In this document: positions 29,601 to 42,100 of the stretch, one piece after another
How the letters are laid out: the number at the start of each line of letters is the position of its first letter
How positions within the stretch are numbered: the stretch's first letter is position 1
DNA from: Siderastrea radians
Lineage: Eukaryota > Cnidaria > Anthozoa > Scleractinia > Rhizangiidae
Assembly (NCBI GenBank): GCA_964017195.1
Contig: OZ024894.1
Span: 32,018,388 to 32,082,387, forward strand
Direction of reading: 5' to 3'
Length of the DNA: 64,000 bases
Notes under the pieces: generated by a model
Seen by the model: only the letters and a program-made list of their open reading frames with translations
What the model was told of the DNA's origin: nothing
The model's database searches: none
Made by a program: the position numbers and the translations under genes

Positions 29601-32600
29601 TACTCTACTCCACTCTGCTCTACTCTACTCTACTCTACTCTGCGCTACTCTACTCTACTCTAGTCTACTCTATTCTACTCTACTCTGTTCTGCTCTGCTC
29701 TGCTCTACTCTAATATACTCTACGCTGCTCTGCTCTGCTCCGCTCCACTCCACTCCGCTCCACTCCACTCCACTCTACTCCACTCTACTCCACTCTACTC
29801 TACTCTTATTAATCCACCTTGGTGTCTTAGGGGCACCAGCAAACGTTTAGAGTAGCCCTAAGAAAATTCGAGGGGAACCCTGTGATGGACTAGCATCCCA
29901 TCTTCCGCATCAGGATACCAGACCTAGAGTCGTTCAATCCGTTGAGTTGGATACTTAATTTACCTTTACCCACTAAACAATCCTCTTTGTTTTTCCTGCC
30001 ATATATATTATTGTTACTATTCTAGTCTACTCTAATCACTCACCCCTCATTTAGTTATATGCATGCGTGTTAATTAGTTATGCTATATGTGGGGTTATTT
30101 CAGCAGCCTCAACCAACACTACACGTTTTAGAAAGCAGAAAAAGCTTGGATTTGGCGAATAGTTAACTATAACCATGATATCTGTTCTGTCCAAACAATG
30201 CAGCTACTAAAATCGTTTTAGCCTTCACAGTTTCGCTGGCCGTATACTTTTACATGACCCCATTAAATCAACAATTAGCTAGGGTTAGGGTTAGGGATGG
30301 GATAAGGGTCAGCGTGAGCCATAGATCCTTTTCAGGATTAGCTACTGATCATTCTTATCAATAATTTATCATTATTTTTTTTAATCAACAGCGATCTCGT
30401 GTCCAGCAATATCGAGTTTTGCCAACGGAAACCTTGATCCCGCCAGCCCTGCTATAACTGTTGGTAGTAAAGTACGATTCGAGTGTAACGTGGGCTACAT
30501 TCTCAGAGGAGCCTCCTCAAGAACTTGTTTGGCTGATGGGTCCTGGTCGGGCAGCACACCACGTTGTGATGGTGAGTTCCGCAAACTTGAAAGGCTATAG
30601 TGAGCCCGCTGAACGCGACCACCTCTTAAGTATGCCATCATTTAAATGTGCAGGAATCAACCCCATTTACATGTTAAACAAGCAAACCATAAAGTAAAAA
30701 AGACTTCGTTGAAAAATACCTATTTTGGCTATAGTTTTTTTTTGTTAACAAACAGCTATCTACTTTTGCTTGTAAAGCTGAACAAAAACACTGCTTGTTT
30801 GTCTGCATCAAAGGCTGTTAGGACTGCATAGCATGTGGCGTTATATTATGTCTTCTGACATCAAGGCAATCTAAGATGATTTGGCTTCTCAGAACCACTT
30901 TTTCGAAGTTCGTAATTCTTGGACGTACGAAATAAGGGTGGTAAGATCAAACGGAAATCTTTAACCAAATTTTTACTTGCCTTTGGCAGAAAAGAGATAG
31001 GGTGACAAAGAAAACGAGAAGATAGATTGTTGACATTCAGAGCTGACATTCATTCCCCTCTTGATTACGACCACCTCCCGTCGCCCTAAAAAAGCTTATA
31101 GCTAAATATTGTATAAGTTGTGTTCATGACCGAGATTTTAATTTCATTTTAAAACTATCCTTTTTTTTCTATTTAGTGGTAAAATGCATCATCCCTGGCG
31201 AGCTGAAGGATGGCACACGAAGCACTGCGGTGAATTCCTACAACACTGTTGTGTCTTACGCGTGTAACTCAGGATTCCGATTGGTCGGATCAGCAACACG
31301 AACTTGCCAGTCTGACGGGACCTGGAGCGGAGAACATCCTCGTTGTATCGGTATGATCACTTCAGTCCTAGGGCTATAGTAGTAATCTATAGATTTAGCC
31401 AAGCCTAAAAGCGGACGGAGCCCCCATTTTTGTTTTGTCTGTTTTTTTATGTTTGTTTGTTTTTGTTTTTGCTGGCAGTTATTAATTTGTGAAAATACTC
31501 TCATTCAAGTCGTTAAATTTAAAAAAAAGAAAAGAAAGAAAAAAAAAAGAAAAAAATACCTGCTCCCGCTGATAGTCGAACCGGCGTCGTCGGCGTGAGA
31601 TGCCGGTGACTAATCCACTAAGCCATGAGCGTTTGCTGTCATTCTTGAAGTTAATTCTAATACTTATTTCTTTCTTCGTGACAAGCTGCCTACCAGCATG
31701 AAAATGCTGGTGTTTTTCCCGGCAAAATGTGCTCGAAACGCCGTAAAAACCTTGGTTGTGGACAGAAAAAACCAAAAAGCACTAGCTCTGCTATATTTGG
31801 CGTCGAAACCGCTGCGAAAAGCTGCAAACTCAAGCGGTGTGCCGACCGAGTTTGAACAGAACCGACGAGGCAAATTTGAACTTTTCGCCTGAACTTTATC
31901 GCCTAATTTCTTTCGCCTAAATTGAACTTTTCCTCTTCCACCAAAAAGACAACTGAGTATTCTTTTGAACTTTTTTTCCATTAACAAATTTGTTTTTGAC
32001 TTTTGTTGTCTTTGCTTGTTTTGCTACAATGCGGGTCAACATGCGATTTCGCGCCAAAAACACACGGGATTCAGCACAGGGTTATAACCAGTGAAGTGTA
32101 TTGGCAACTCCTGTGGTGCAGACGGACGGACGTACGGATGTGCGGACGGACGGTTACGTGACTATTACGTCACTACCAAAATTTCTTAGCTTGATAGGTT
32201 ACCAAATTTCCTTAGCAATGGTGCTCCGCTGACGCGCTAGCGCGCTGGCTCTGCTATCAATCAAAAGCGGCGTAAATCGCAGGCGTTTCAAAATCACGAC
32301 CATTTATTAATAAAGAGTTTTCAGGTAACAAAACCTCTAAAGCCAAAACTAAAATGATCTAACTCGCCATTGAATGGTTAGGGGTTTCGTCTGCATTTTT
32401 GATTCCAAAAATGTAGTGGAGTATTGTGTTACATACTATATTCTTTCTAAATTTAGTTTGAAGTCACTCCCGCTCTGAAAGAGGACAAATTTGTCTGTTG
32501 AAAACTTACAGCAATGCGCTGGTGACGGTCTTCCCGGTGAGCAACCGAACCGGTGTGGATTTATTTACAGTTCACAACTCAGTTTGAATACCGAAGCCTG

Positions 32601-35600
32601 TTCGCACATAAATTTATTGTGCATGATCTAACGTATATATAAAATAGATGAAATATTTTGTTATTTTTATTTCTATAGCTGCTGACTGTCCTGAACCCTC
32701 GGTACCGAGTAATGGCCAGGTGATTGGCCTTCAGAGGAAAAATGGCGACACTATCAGATATGAATGCGACCTTGGATACGAGATGGTTGGACAATCTTAT
32801 GCCATTTGCGAGAACGGTGCCTGGAATTCTCCAACCCCGTCTTGCAACTGTAAGTTCGACAATCTTAACTGTAGTGCGTAAGACACTCTCCCAGTAACTA
32901 CATGTGCTTGTTTATTTCTATGCCCAATTCAAGGTGGCGCCGTTGTGATGTTTACAAAGTAAAATAATTCGCTACATAATATTCCACTGCTGAGGACAGC
33001 AGAACATGCAATGGTTGCTGCATCATTGTGTATTACACTATAGTACTCCAATTCGACTGGCCCGACACCTGAGCGCTGAAGCTAGGTCACAAGGAAAATG
33101 AATCAGAGTAATAAATACCTTACTCGCTGGTTCCACGGATGCTACAAGCAAACATTTTATTCCCTTCGTGCATTTTTCCTCGCCCCACTAAGAAATACGA
33201 CACAACTCGTAAATCAGCAGAATGGACCTTGTAGATCTTCTAAGAGCATCCACCAAAGACCAACTGTTCCAGTTCAATGGGCAACTGTATGAACAGATCG
33301 ATGGCGTAGCTGCTCCACTACCAGAGCCATGTCGATATGCGCTATAAACGTGGGCTGTTGAAAACGATGCTCCATCGTGCGTATCGCTTATCGGCCTGTT
33401 GGTCTTATTTTTCTGAAGAATGTGACCGACTGAGAGTTATTTTTTCCCGGCTGAAATATCCTCAACATCTTATCAATACTACCATCAAGATTTTTGTTGC
33501 TTCAAAGGCCGAAGACCAGCAACCAATACCTGCCCCTGTAGATAGCCCAACAGTTCGAATAGTCCTACCCTTCAAAGACCAGGTTTCGGCAGACTTCGTG
33601 CGCAAACAACTCAAAGACCTAAGCCAGAAGACCCACACAGCCATTCAACCTGTTTTCGTTAGCAACAAGATCGAACAGGAACTTAAAGTGCAGGAGAAAA
33701 AACCGCCTATTGTAAACCAGCAGTGTGTAGTTTACAAATTTCAATGTGACTTGTGCGATGCAAGTTATGTAGGGTACACACTCAGGCATTTACACCAGCG
33801 CGTGAATGAGCACAAAAACCTATCATCATCTATTGGCAAGCACTATAGTGACAAACACTGTATTGTCCCAAAAGACCTTGACAAACAGTTTTTCGTCCTA
33901 AAGAAGTGTCGGAATAAGTTCGATTGTTTAGTGCACGAAATGTTGCTAATTAGAGAATTGACACCATCTCTTAATGTCCAATCGGACTCAATTCGAGCTA
34001 AACTATTTGCTTGACTCTGCATTAATCATTTATGTTAATCTCCAGCTAGTATTCCTGACAGTTTATTTGAATCATTATTGAACTTGAAAATGGCGTCATG
34101 ACGACACCGAAACGTCGTTCGATTTTACCAGCGTTGATTTTTACTTGTTTTTGTATAACTCGTAAATTATATGTTAAAAGAAGAAATGTTGAATCAGTCG
34201 TGATTGCTCAGAAAAAATCTGAGTCCTCCCAACGGGAGTCGAACCCATGACCCATGACCTTCCCGTTGGGAGGACTCAGGTTTTTTCTGAGTAATCACGA
34301 CTGATTCAACATTTCTTCTTTTAACACATTTCTCACAGTCGTCACTCCATTATCATATCGTACATTATAGGTACGTTTCATTTGTAACCCTTTCGCATAA
34401 GGTAAATATGTTTCAATGTGGGAGGTTTTAGCACTGTTTTCTAACTAGGAATGCTGTTAATCACAATACATCAACAAAAGGTTGAACACGCAACTACCTA
34501 GTTAGAGTTGTGGATGTAGCCAGCGCTCAGTGAGGAGAACTTGATCCTATCGAGATTGGCGGAGTGGAATCTGCTCGCACAGACTTTGGACGGCTTCAAA
34601 CGTTTTTTTTTTTTTTTAATATGCAGGCATAAGCCTGCCATTGCCACCGTATTTTGTCAGGCATCTTTTTCAAAATTACGAATTCAGGTCCTTTTTTAAT
34701 GAAATATTTTAACTTTCTTGCACCTTTCCCTTTATTGGCTTCCATTATTTTTGGCAGGGTTTTCTCCCTGGTAGTTCTAAGATGGCCGCTGTTTGAAAAT
34801 ATGACGCCATCAGCTGATGTCGCGGACCTCGGCAATGCACTTATTGAAAACTGCATTCAGTACTCTGATAGAAATTCTTTGTTACACCAAAACCCTGTTG
34901 GCTATTAAAACTATTCATTGTCGTTGTGTTAGCGTATAGGCTGGCGTACAGGCCTGGTTAGCGTACATATTGTCATGTTATTCGCATTATGCCAACAAAA
35001 TTATCCTTCCGTCAAATATAATAGGTATGTTCTACAGCCTAACTACAGGTTGCTTTTCTATTCCGTAGTGGTTAATTGCGGTGCACCTCCAGCGTTACCT
35101 AACGGCCAAATCCATGGCTCAGATTACTCTTACAACGCTACGGTGACATATTCTTGCAACGCGGCGAACTTCAAGTTGTCTGGTTCACAGGAGCGAACGT
35201 GTCAGGCTGATGGACAGTGGAGTGGAGTTCAACCGGCGTGTCTTGGTAAGTTCTATTTTAATTCTACGCCGTTGCTTAAGGCGTTCGAGAACTGGGAGAG
35301 AGATGGGTGGTTTAAGAAAGAAATGAAATGGTAGAGGGGTGAGTAAAAGTGTCTGCCATTACGAAAGCAGCTTGAAACAATAATCTTTTTCCACTAACAT
35401 TTTGATGTCGGAGGGCCTAGACGGATTGTTATCAGAGCGATTGTTTAAGTTAGAGTATTATAAGCAACCCCCAGGTTACCTTTTTGACAGGTTTACTGAG
35501 AGAAAGGCGTCCTATGATTTCCACGAGGCTGCCCATGAACTGGTTTTGCCAAGGCGAAGAACTGAATTCCTAAAACGCAGCTTTTCCTACAATGGAAATG

Positions 35601-36963
35601 TTCTCTGGAACAGTCTCCTTGAAGAAGCTAGAGCAGCTGGCTCTTTAACTCTCTTAAAAAACGTATTTAAAATAAATGGTTTTAACATCCGACTCCCACA
35701 TGACAAATATTTAAACTAGTTAAAACAGTAAATTCTCTATTTCATTTACTGATATTTTTACCGTGTTGTTGTTGTTGTTGTTGTTGTTATCACAATTTTG
35801 AATCTCTATGAAAATGATTATGACACAACCTCGTCCCCGGGGCCTTCTCCTCGTTCAAAATGGTGGTGGGAGAAGACCCTGGCCAAGGCTGCCAAAGTGG
35901 CTCCAAAGTTCATTAGAATTTCGCCACGCAAACACGATGAAATGTCTTCGTTTTGTTTCAAAAACGGTTTCCTATTGCAAAAAACAGGGCTGCCAGACGC
36001 TGGAAACAACCCCTGAAAAAGTCATTTCATCATGTGTCACGTAACAAAATACTCCACGATTCGTGGAGTATTTCAGCAGCCTTGGCCAGGGGTTTCGCCG
36101 ACCGCCATTTTAAACGAGAAGAAGGCCCTGGGGACGAGGTTGATTATGACAAATAATGAACTAGAAGGTATCATACTGATATCTAGCCAGTAGATGATAG
36201 GTAGCTGGGGCGCAATCAGAGTACAAAACAATTCGCCTTTTACATATACCCGACTAATTCAGCATCTACGTGATTGTATTTAACAGTAAAATAATTTTTT
36301 CACCGTTTCACTGACAGAGAACTCCTGCGGTAACCCTGGTACACCGACCAATGGACAGAAGATCGGCGAGAGCTACCAGTATCATGATGTAGTTAGCTTC
36401 AAATGCAACGAAGGATACAAACTTGTTGGTTTCAGCTCAAGGACCTGCAAAACAGATAATAACTGGGATGGAGTACAACCAACCTGTGAACGTATGTGTC
36501 TTAACTTTGCATAAGTTTAACTATTTAACTCTCGGGCGAGCAAGCAAACTCTTACGCCACCGTGGTGCAACGGGGTGGCGGGGGAAGGGGGGTTTGATGG
36601 AACCCGCATCCATAGGTGTTGTTTTCTTAAAATGTTTTAAAAAGTTTTTACCTTTGGTAGATAGCCTTCAAAGTGCTTTACAAGAAGATGTTAATATTAT
36701 GAGGTTTGGCGCAGTTGAGGGCTGACGAGATCATCCAAAACGACGGTCAAGACGGCCACCGTCTTGGATTTATGTAAAAGCGATGACACGAAAACTTGTA
36801 GAACTTCAACCTCTCACTAGTAACATGGGTAAAATATAAAACGGTTGTTCGAGGGGGAAGTTTTAATATTAGCAGCACTTCTGGTCTATTTCCAGAGTGT
36901 TCTCAAGTGCTTGTATGTTTGGTAACATGCTTCCTGAGAGAAGAAAAGGCAAAACATTTTCTC

Positions 36964-37055
<92 letters not shown>

Positions 37056-39096
37056 GCAATTATTCTACGAGGGCGCGCTGGATATGAAATGATAGATAAC
37101 CAACGAGGCGCGTAGCGCCTCGTTGGTTATAATCATTTGATATCCAGCAAGCCCGAGTAGAATAATTGTTTTATTAAAAACTTAACTACTATTTTTGTTA
37201 AAAAAAAATCAAGAAAGAAAGAGAAAAACGAGAAAGGGGATAAAAAGGGAGCAAGAATCGATCACATGACTGAACGAAAAAGGCGCCAAAACCTTGCGAA
37301 GTGTTGCAGCGTTTCATTGCAAAGCTGAATGAATCAATGAAAACTGCTCGAAAGTGAACGAAGTGGCACAAGTTTGGAAAAAAATCTTCTAATTATTGGC
37401 TCTGAAATATGGTACATGTTTGATTTTTCCCGAAACATTGTTGTAATCATCGTTCAAAGCGGATTGAAGCTGTACAATTTCACCATATTAGCTGCTGGAG
37501 TTGAAACAGAACAGGTTTGTAATCTGTTCGCACAACGGAGCCATCATGTGCGTGTTTGATCGAAATGAAGACAGAACCAATTTGAACTTAAAGAAGTAAT
37601 TTCTATGCAGCTCAGAAGCAAGATTACTGTAGCGAGGAACATTAGAATTCACCATCATAGTTTGTGTAATGCAAAGCACAAAATGCAGTTGTTCTCGGTT
37701 TAGAGGTTGCGGACGGAATAGTAAAAACAACATTAAAACAACTGGAAAAGCGATTCAACTCCGTTTACATGGCATCCGATTTCTATCTGAGCATTTGGAC
37801 CTGCTGGAACACAGAGCTACAACGAGTGCAGGTAAACCAGTGACAATTTTGCGTGTTAAAGCCGAAAACAATTTTCGCCCTTCCTTCGGCCTTCTTGGTA
37901 GTTTGCAGCTGTAGTTTGTTTAGTACTTGTTTAGACTGCTTCATGATTTTCGCACCGAATCGTCATGAATGTGTGACAGTTGTTATTAAATGCTTCTGCC
38001 CCATTTCACTGTGTTTTATTTTGTCTTGTCTTGATATTTTGAAGTGGAAAGGCTTCCTGATAAAACCTACCGTTTGTTCAATTTTAATGATCGACGTGAC
38101 GATCGATAAAAGAAATTAATTGTAAACACAACGCTCAATGCTTTAATTTCTAATTTCTCTTTCTGCACAGTTTCTTCAAACAATTTTGACTTGTGTTAGA
38201 CGACGCTGCTAGTGACGTTGTTGGAATTTCTGCTTAATTCAAATTCGCTGCCAAGTGATTTTTCTTGACTATTTTTCTCGCCGGGTTGCTGGCGAGGAAA
38301 AAACTTCCAGCTCACTTTGTTCATTTTGTTGTTGAGTGTTCATTGTCCATATTTGGTCACAGCAGGTATATGAGCTGATAGCCTGGCTCCGTTCAACCAA
38401 TCAGAATGGTAGAAATCCAATATACCTAGTCCAGTTTTTAATAACTATATATATATATGGGTGCATGACAGCTGCTGGAGAGCAGAATTTGAAGCATGAA
38501 TAACACTCTGATCTCCCCTTTTTGTTTATTGTTTCACTTTTCTCCACATCTTGTAGTTATCGATTGTGGCGATCCTGGCACTCCAGCTAATGGCGAGCGT
38601 GTAGGTTCAGAATTCACATACGGAAAGACCATAACCTATGACTGCGACCCAGGTTATCAGATATCAGGTTCCAGGTCTCGCACGTGTCAACTGGACGGTT
38701 CGTGGTCTGGGTCAGTTGCGACATGTGTTGGTGAGTAATAACAGCTACCACGGTGCTGAGAAAAACGTTGAAATTAGTAGGTGATAACACGCGGTGTTTT
38801 GAAAATGACGACCATTTCCAAGGGATTCGAGATAGCAGAGAAACAGAGTTATTGATTATCCTCGGTGTTAGATGGTTACGATTTTCCTATGTGTTTTTAG
38901 AAGGTTGTTTTTTCCCCTAAATTTAGTTGGGTGCAATTTTCATTTGGGCAGTACCAGCGAAATTTGTCTTTATCTCAAGTGCGAAGACCCTCCTCCGGTA
39001 ACAAGTTTTTCTGCTCGCGTAAGGAACATGCGCATTGTGTTATCCAGCACTATGCATAGCTACTAGAATCCCATTCTCCTCAAGACCTGACAATTA

Positions 39097-39139
<43 letters not shown>

Positions 39140-42100
39140 TATTTATAAAGCACCAGAATCCTAACGTTCAAAGGCGTTTCACACACACAAAAACAATTAA
39201 AATTCAGTCGCTAACTAAAAAAATAAGATTAAAATTCAATGAATATGAAAAAGGTACAAGGGGAAAAAATAAAAAAAGTTAGAAATTAAAGTTAATAGCA
39301 TAAAATTACAAAAGGCCAAGTATAGAAGAGGAACTGTTGCGGGGTCGAACTTAATTGATCAAATAAGTTGGACGATAGTGTGACTACAGGCTTACTCCGG
39401 CCAAGCCGCTTGTTTTGCTTTTGTTGTAGAAGTACTAGATATTTCCTTACTGGCCATGGACGAGCGTGCCTTTTAATCAATATGATGGCCGGTTACGTGA
39501 GGAAACTTGTTACGCAGCCCTCACTTATTTACAGTCTTGCGCGCTTGAATTATTCACAAGCTTTAATTTGCAAGCAAGTCTAGAGCTGCTGTAACTCAGC
39601 ATTTGAAACAGCGTCGCGCTACAGTAGCGCTACACACTGATAATTCAAACACTGCGCTAAGCTTTTGCTGAACTCATTACATCGATTGTGAATTTGTCTA
39701 TTAAATTTTAAAAAGATACTGTTGAGTATTCAAGGAATTTGTGATCTATCAGCTGCACTTATCCTAAAGTTAGCGAACAAATTCATTGATTGAGTTCAAC
39801 AAGGTGACAGCGCAAGGTTTTGAGGGAACATTCAAGAATATTTTGCAAGCAATTTGTGAAGATCCAGATGAATATCTTGTCGTGTCCACGTCGGTGTAAC
39901 AAAGTTGTATTCAATTTATCGTGAGCCGATCCGACTTCATAGCTGATCCCAGCGGAAGTCGTGGCAATGACTTTCCGTACACCGGTCGGAAGCTCTAACC
40001 ACTGACCTACACGAAGAATCATGACAGGCTAGGTTATTTGCTTATGGTTCGCATATAAATAAATTTTTTATTATTCCTTTGAGCCAACCAACAAGGCGGA
40101 GATAGGGTAACATTTCAACAAAGCAAAACCAAGCAGACAGTTGCTCTTGCGGATTGTTTATGTATTTGCATACTGATAACTTGCGTATGGTAAGTGCCTT
40201 TAAATCGCTTTTTCCGGGTGTACAATCAAAAATGGTAATGGTCCTTTGAGCTGGATTCGACTCAACTAGCGAAAGTCCTCATTTGAAAACTGTAATTATT
40301 GAATACGTTTCTTGAAATCACATCTTATCTGATCTCAACAAATTCCCTAACCTTTCCTTTTAGTTTCTTCATGCGGCTCCAGCGAGGTTGGTCCATCTGG
40401 AAGCTTCAGCTCGCCAAACAACCCCAACAGCTATCCTGATAACGCCTACTGTCGCTGGAAGATAAGCGTGCCTGCGGACAAGAAGGTCATGGTAACGTTC
40501 AACTCGTTTAAGACGCAGAAAGACAAAGACGTGGTTGAAATCTACGACGGCACTTCTAAAGTACTCATAACCATACTCTCTGGAGTTTACAGCAAGGCCG
40601 TCACATTCACCTCTGAGAGTAATGCAATAGATATTCGGTTTATCTCCGACGGTAGCGACAACTCTGAAGGCTTTTCTGCTTCCTACCAGCAAGTCAGTAA
40701 GTATGGCCAAGTGGTCACTTGATTATGACACGGCCAATTTTTGGGGGGTGTGGAGAAGGAAGGATGGGGACTGACTCATATGTTCGCTCAGCGCCTGCCA
40801 GCGATAGTTTCTGTTACCAAACTTGAGCATTCGTCAACTATCCGCAATTTGGAAACTAGGTCTTACATATGTTCACAGTCTACTCGCTCATTCGATTGCT
40901 GAATCGCTGCCTGCATGTCTCATTTCCATGTAATTGCTACCATCCGTGGTTATGTTAAACAGCGATCAAGTGTTCGTTAGCGATCAGTTGACTGTAATGA
41001 AAATATAGTCTTTAGACATAAACGTCCGCGACTGTCTCATTTTGGATTAGGGCAAATACTTAAAGACGCGACTGGTTTTCGATTTTTTCCTAGTTGGTTG
41101 AGAAAGTGGCGCGAATGTTTCGTAACCTATACCAAAGCGAAGTTAAGCAAAGCCAAATTGAAGTAAACGCAAATTACTTTCGATACTCTGTCAACTCATT
41201 CTAAATGGATTATCATACGCATTTCAGCGACGGAATCCTGGTCCTCATTCTAATTCTCCTTTCTTCCAACTCCTCAGCATGTGGTGGTATAATCACAGCG
41301 CTGGATCAAGACGTCATGTCGCCTAACTACCCAAGCGATTATCCCAACAGTGTGACATGTGTGTGGGCGCTAAAACCTGGCCAGGCCTTCCAGCTGGAGT
41401 TTGACAGCTTCTATACAGAATCTGGATATGATCTGGTGCAGGGTTATTCATCACTTAGCTCCTTTACCGGTAGGTACCCTGGATATCAGGGAAAGCGAGG
41501 AGTGTTGGGTGTTGTTAATCTCTGGTTTAGGGTATTTGAGTTACTTTTAAAAACGTTGTCCGACATGCTTCGTTTTGTGAGGTATAAGGGTGCAATTCCA
41601 TGCTATAAAGTTATGTTCATCTTACACCACTCCTTGTAATGCGCTCTCCATTGATCGTTTCTGTCAAAGGATTCTGGGGAATTTTGCCTTGAGAGTACTT
41701 CACTCTGACTGAAAGAATTTCAACTCGATTCCGATAAGTGACCGCATCCTTGATTGGGAATGTTAAGGTGGCTGAACACAGTTTTGGTAGGTTTTAAGTA
41801 GGTATCATTCATTAAACAACTATGCCAGAAAGGTACCAGCTAAGAAGCTCAAACTTGCTCAAAGTCTGACTCCAACCTCAGCTTCCATTGATTTTGATGA
41901 GCCCTTGTGGTTCTGACGGCAGTCATGATTAGGTTCCTCGCCTTTTGTCCGAGCAGATTAACGAATACGGCATATCTTTTTTTACACATGAAAAGTCAAC
42001 AACGTTCTTTGTTTTTGACCACATGATTGCCCCATGTCCTGTCGTTGAGTCATTTGCTCTTCCTCGTTTCAGCCATTGCATATCATACGAAACAGAAATG

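Larger units (their letters stand above)
36492..38556 (+). other. Intron 30 with AT tract and cruciform element
   Basis: It contains the (AT)n tract and foldback annotated next. The rest is AT-rich with no exon. Confidence 0.6.

Noticed and set aside
28722..29663. 313-residue open frame rich in [10 protein letters not shown]
   Set aside because: It is an EGF exon read through its donor into the CTCTA array; the frame is a repeat artefact.
30279..30297. TTAGGG-like units
   Set aside because: About two to three units only; not an interstitial telomere array.
38960..39066. [15 protein letters not shown] peptide resembling the start of a sushi domain
   Set aside because: No further sushi cysteines or Trp follow and no good splice sites; at most a worn exon relic.
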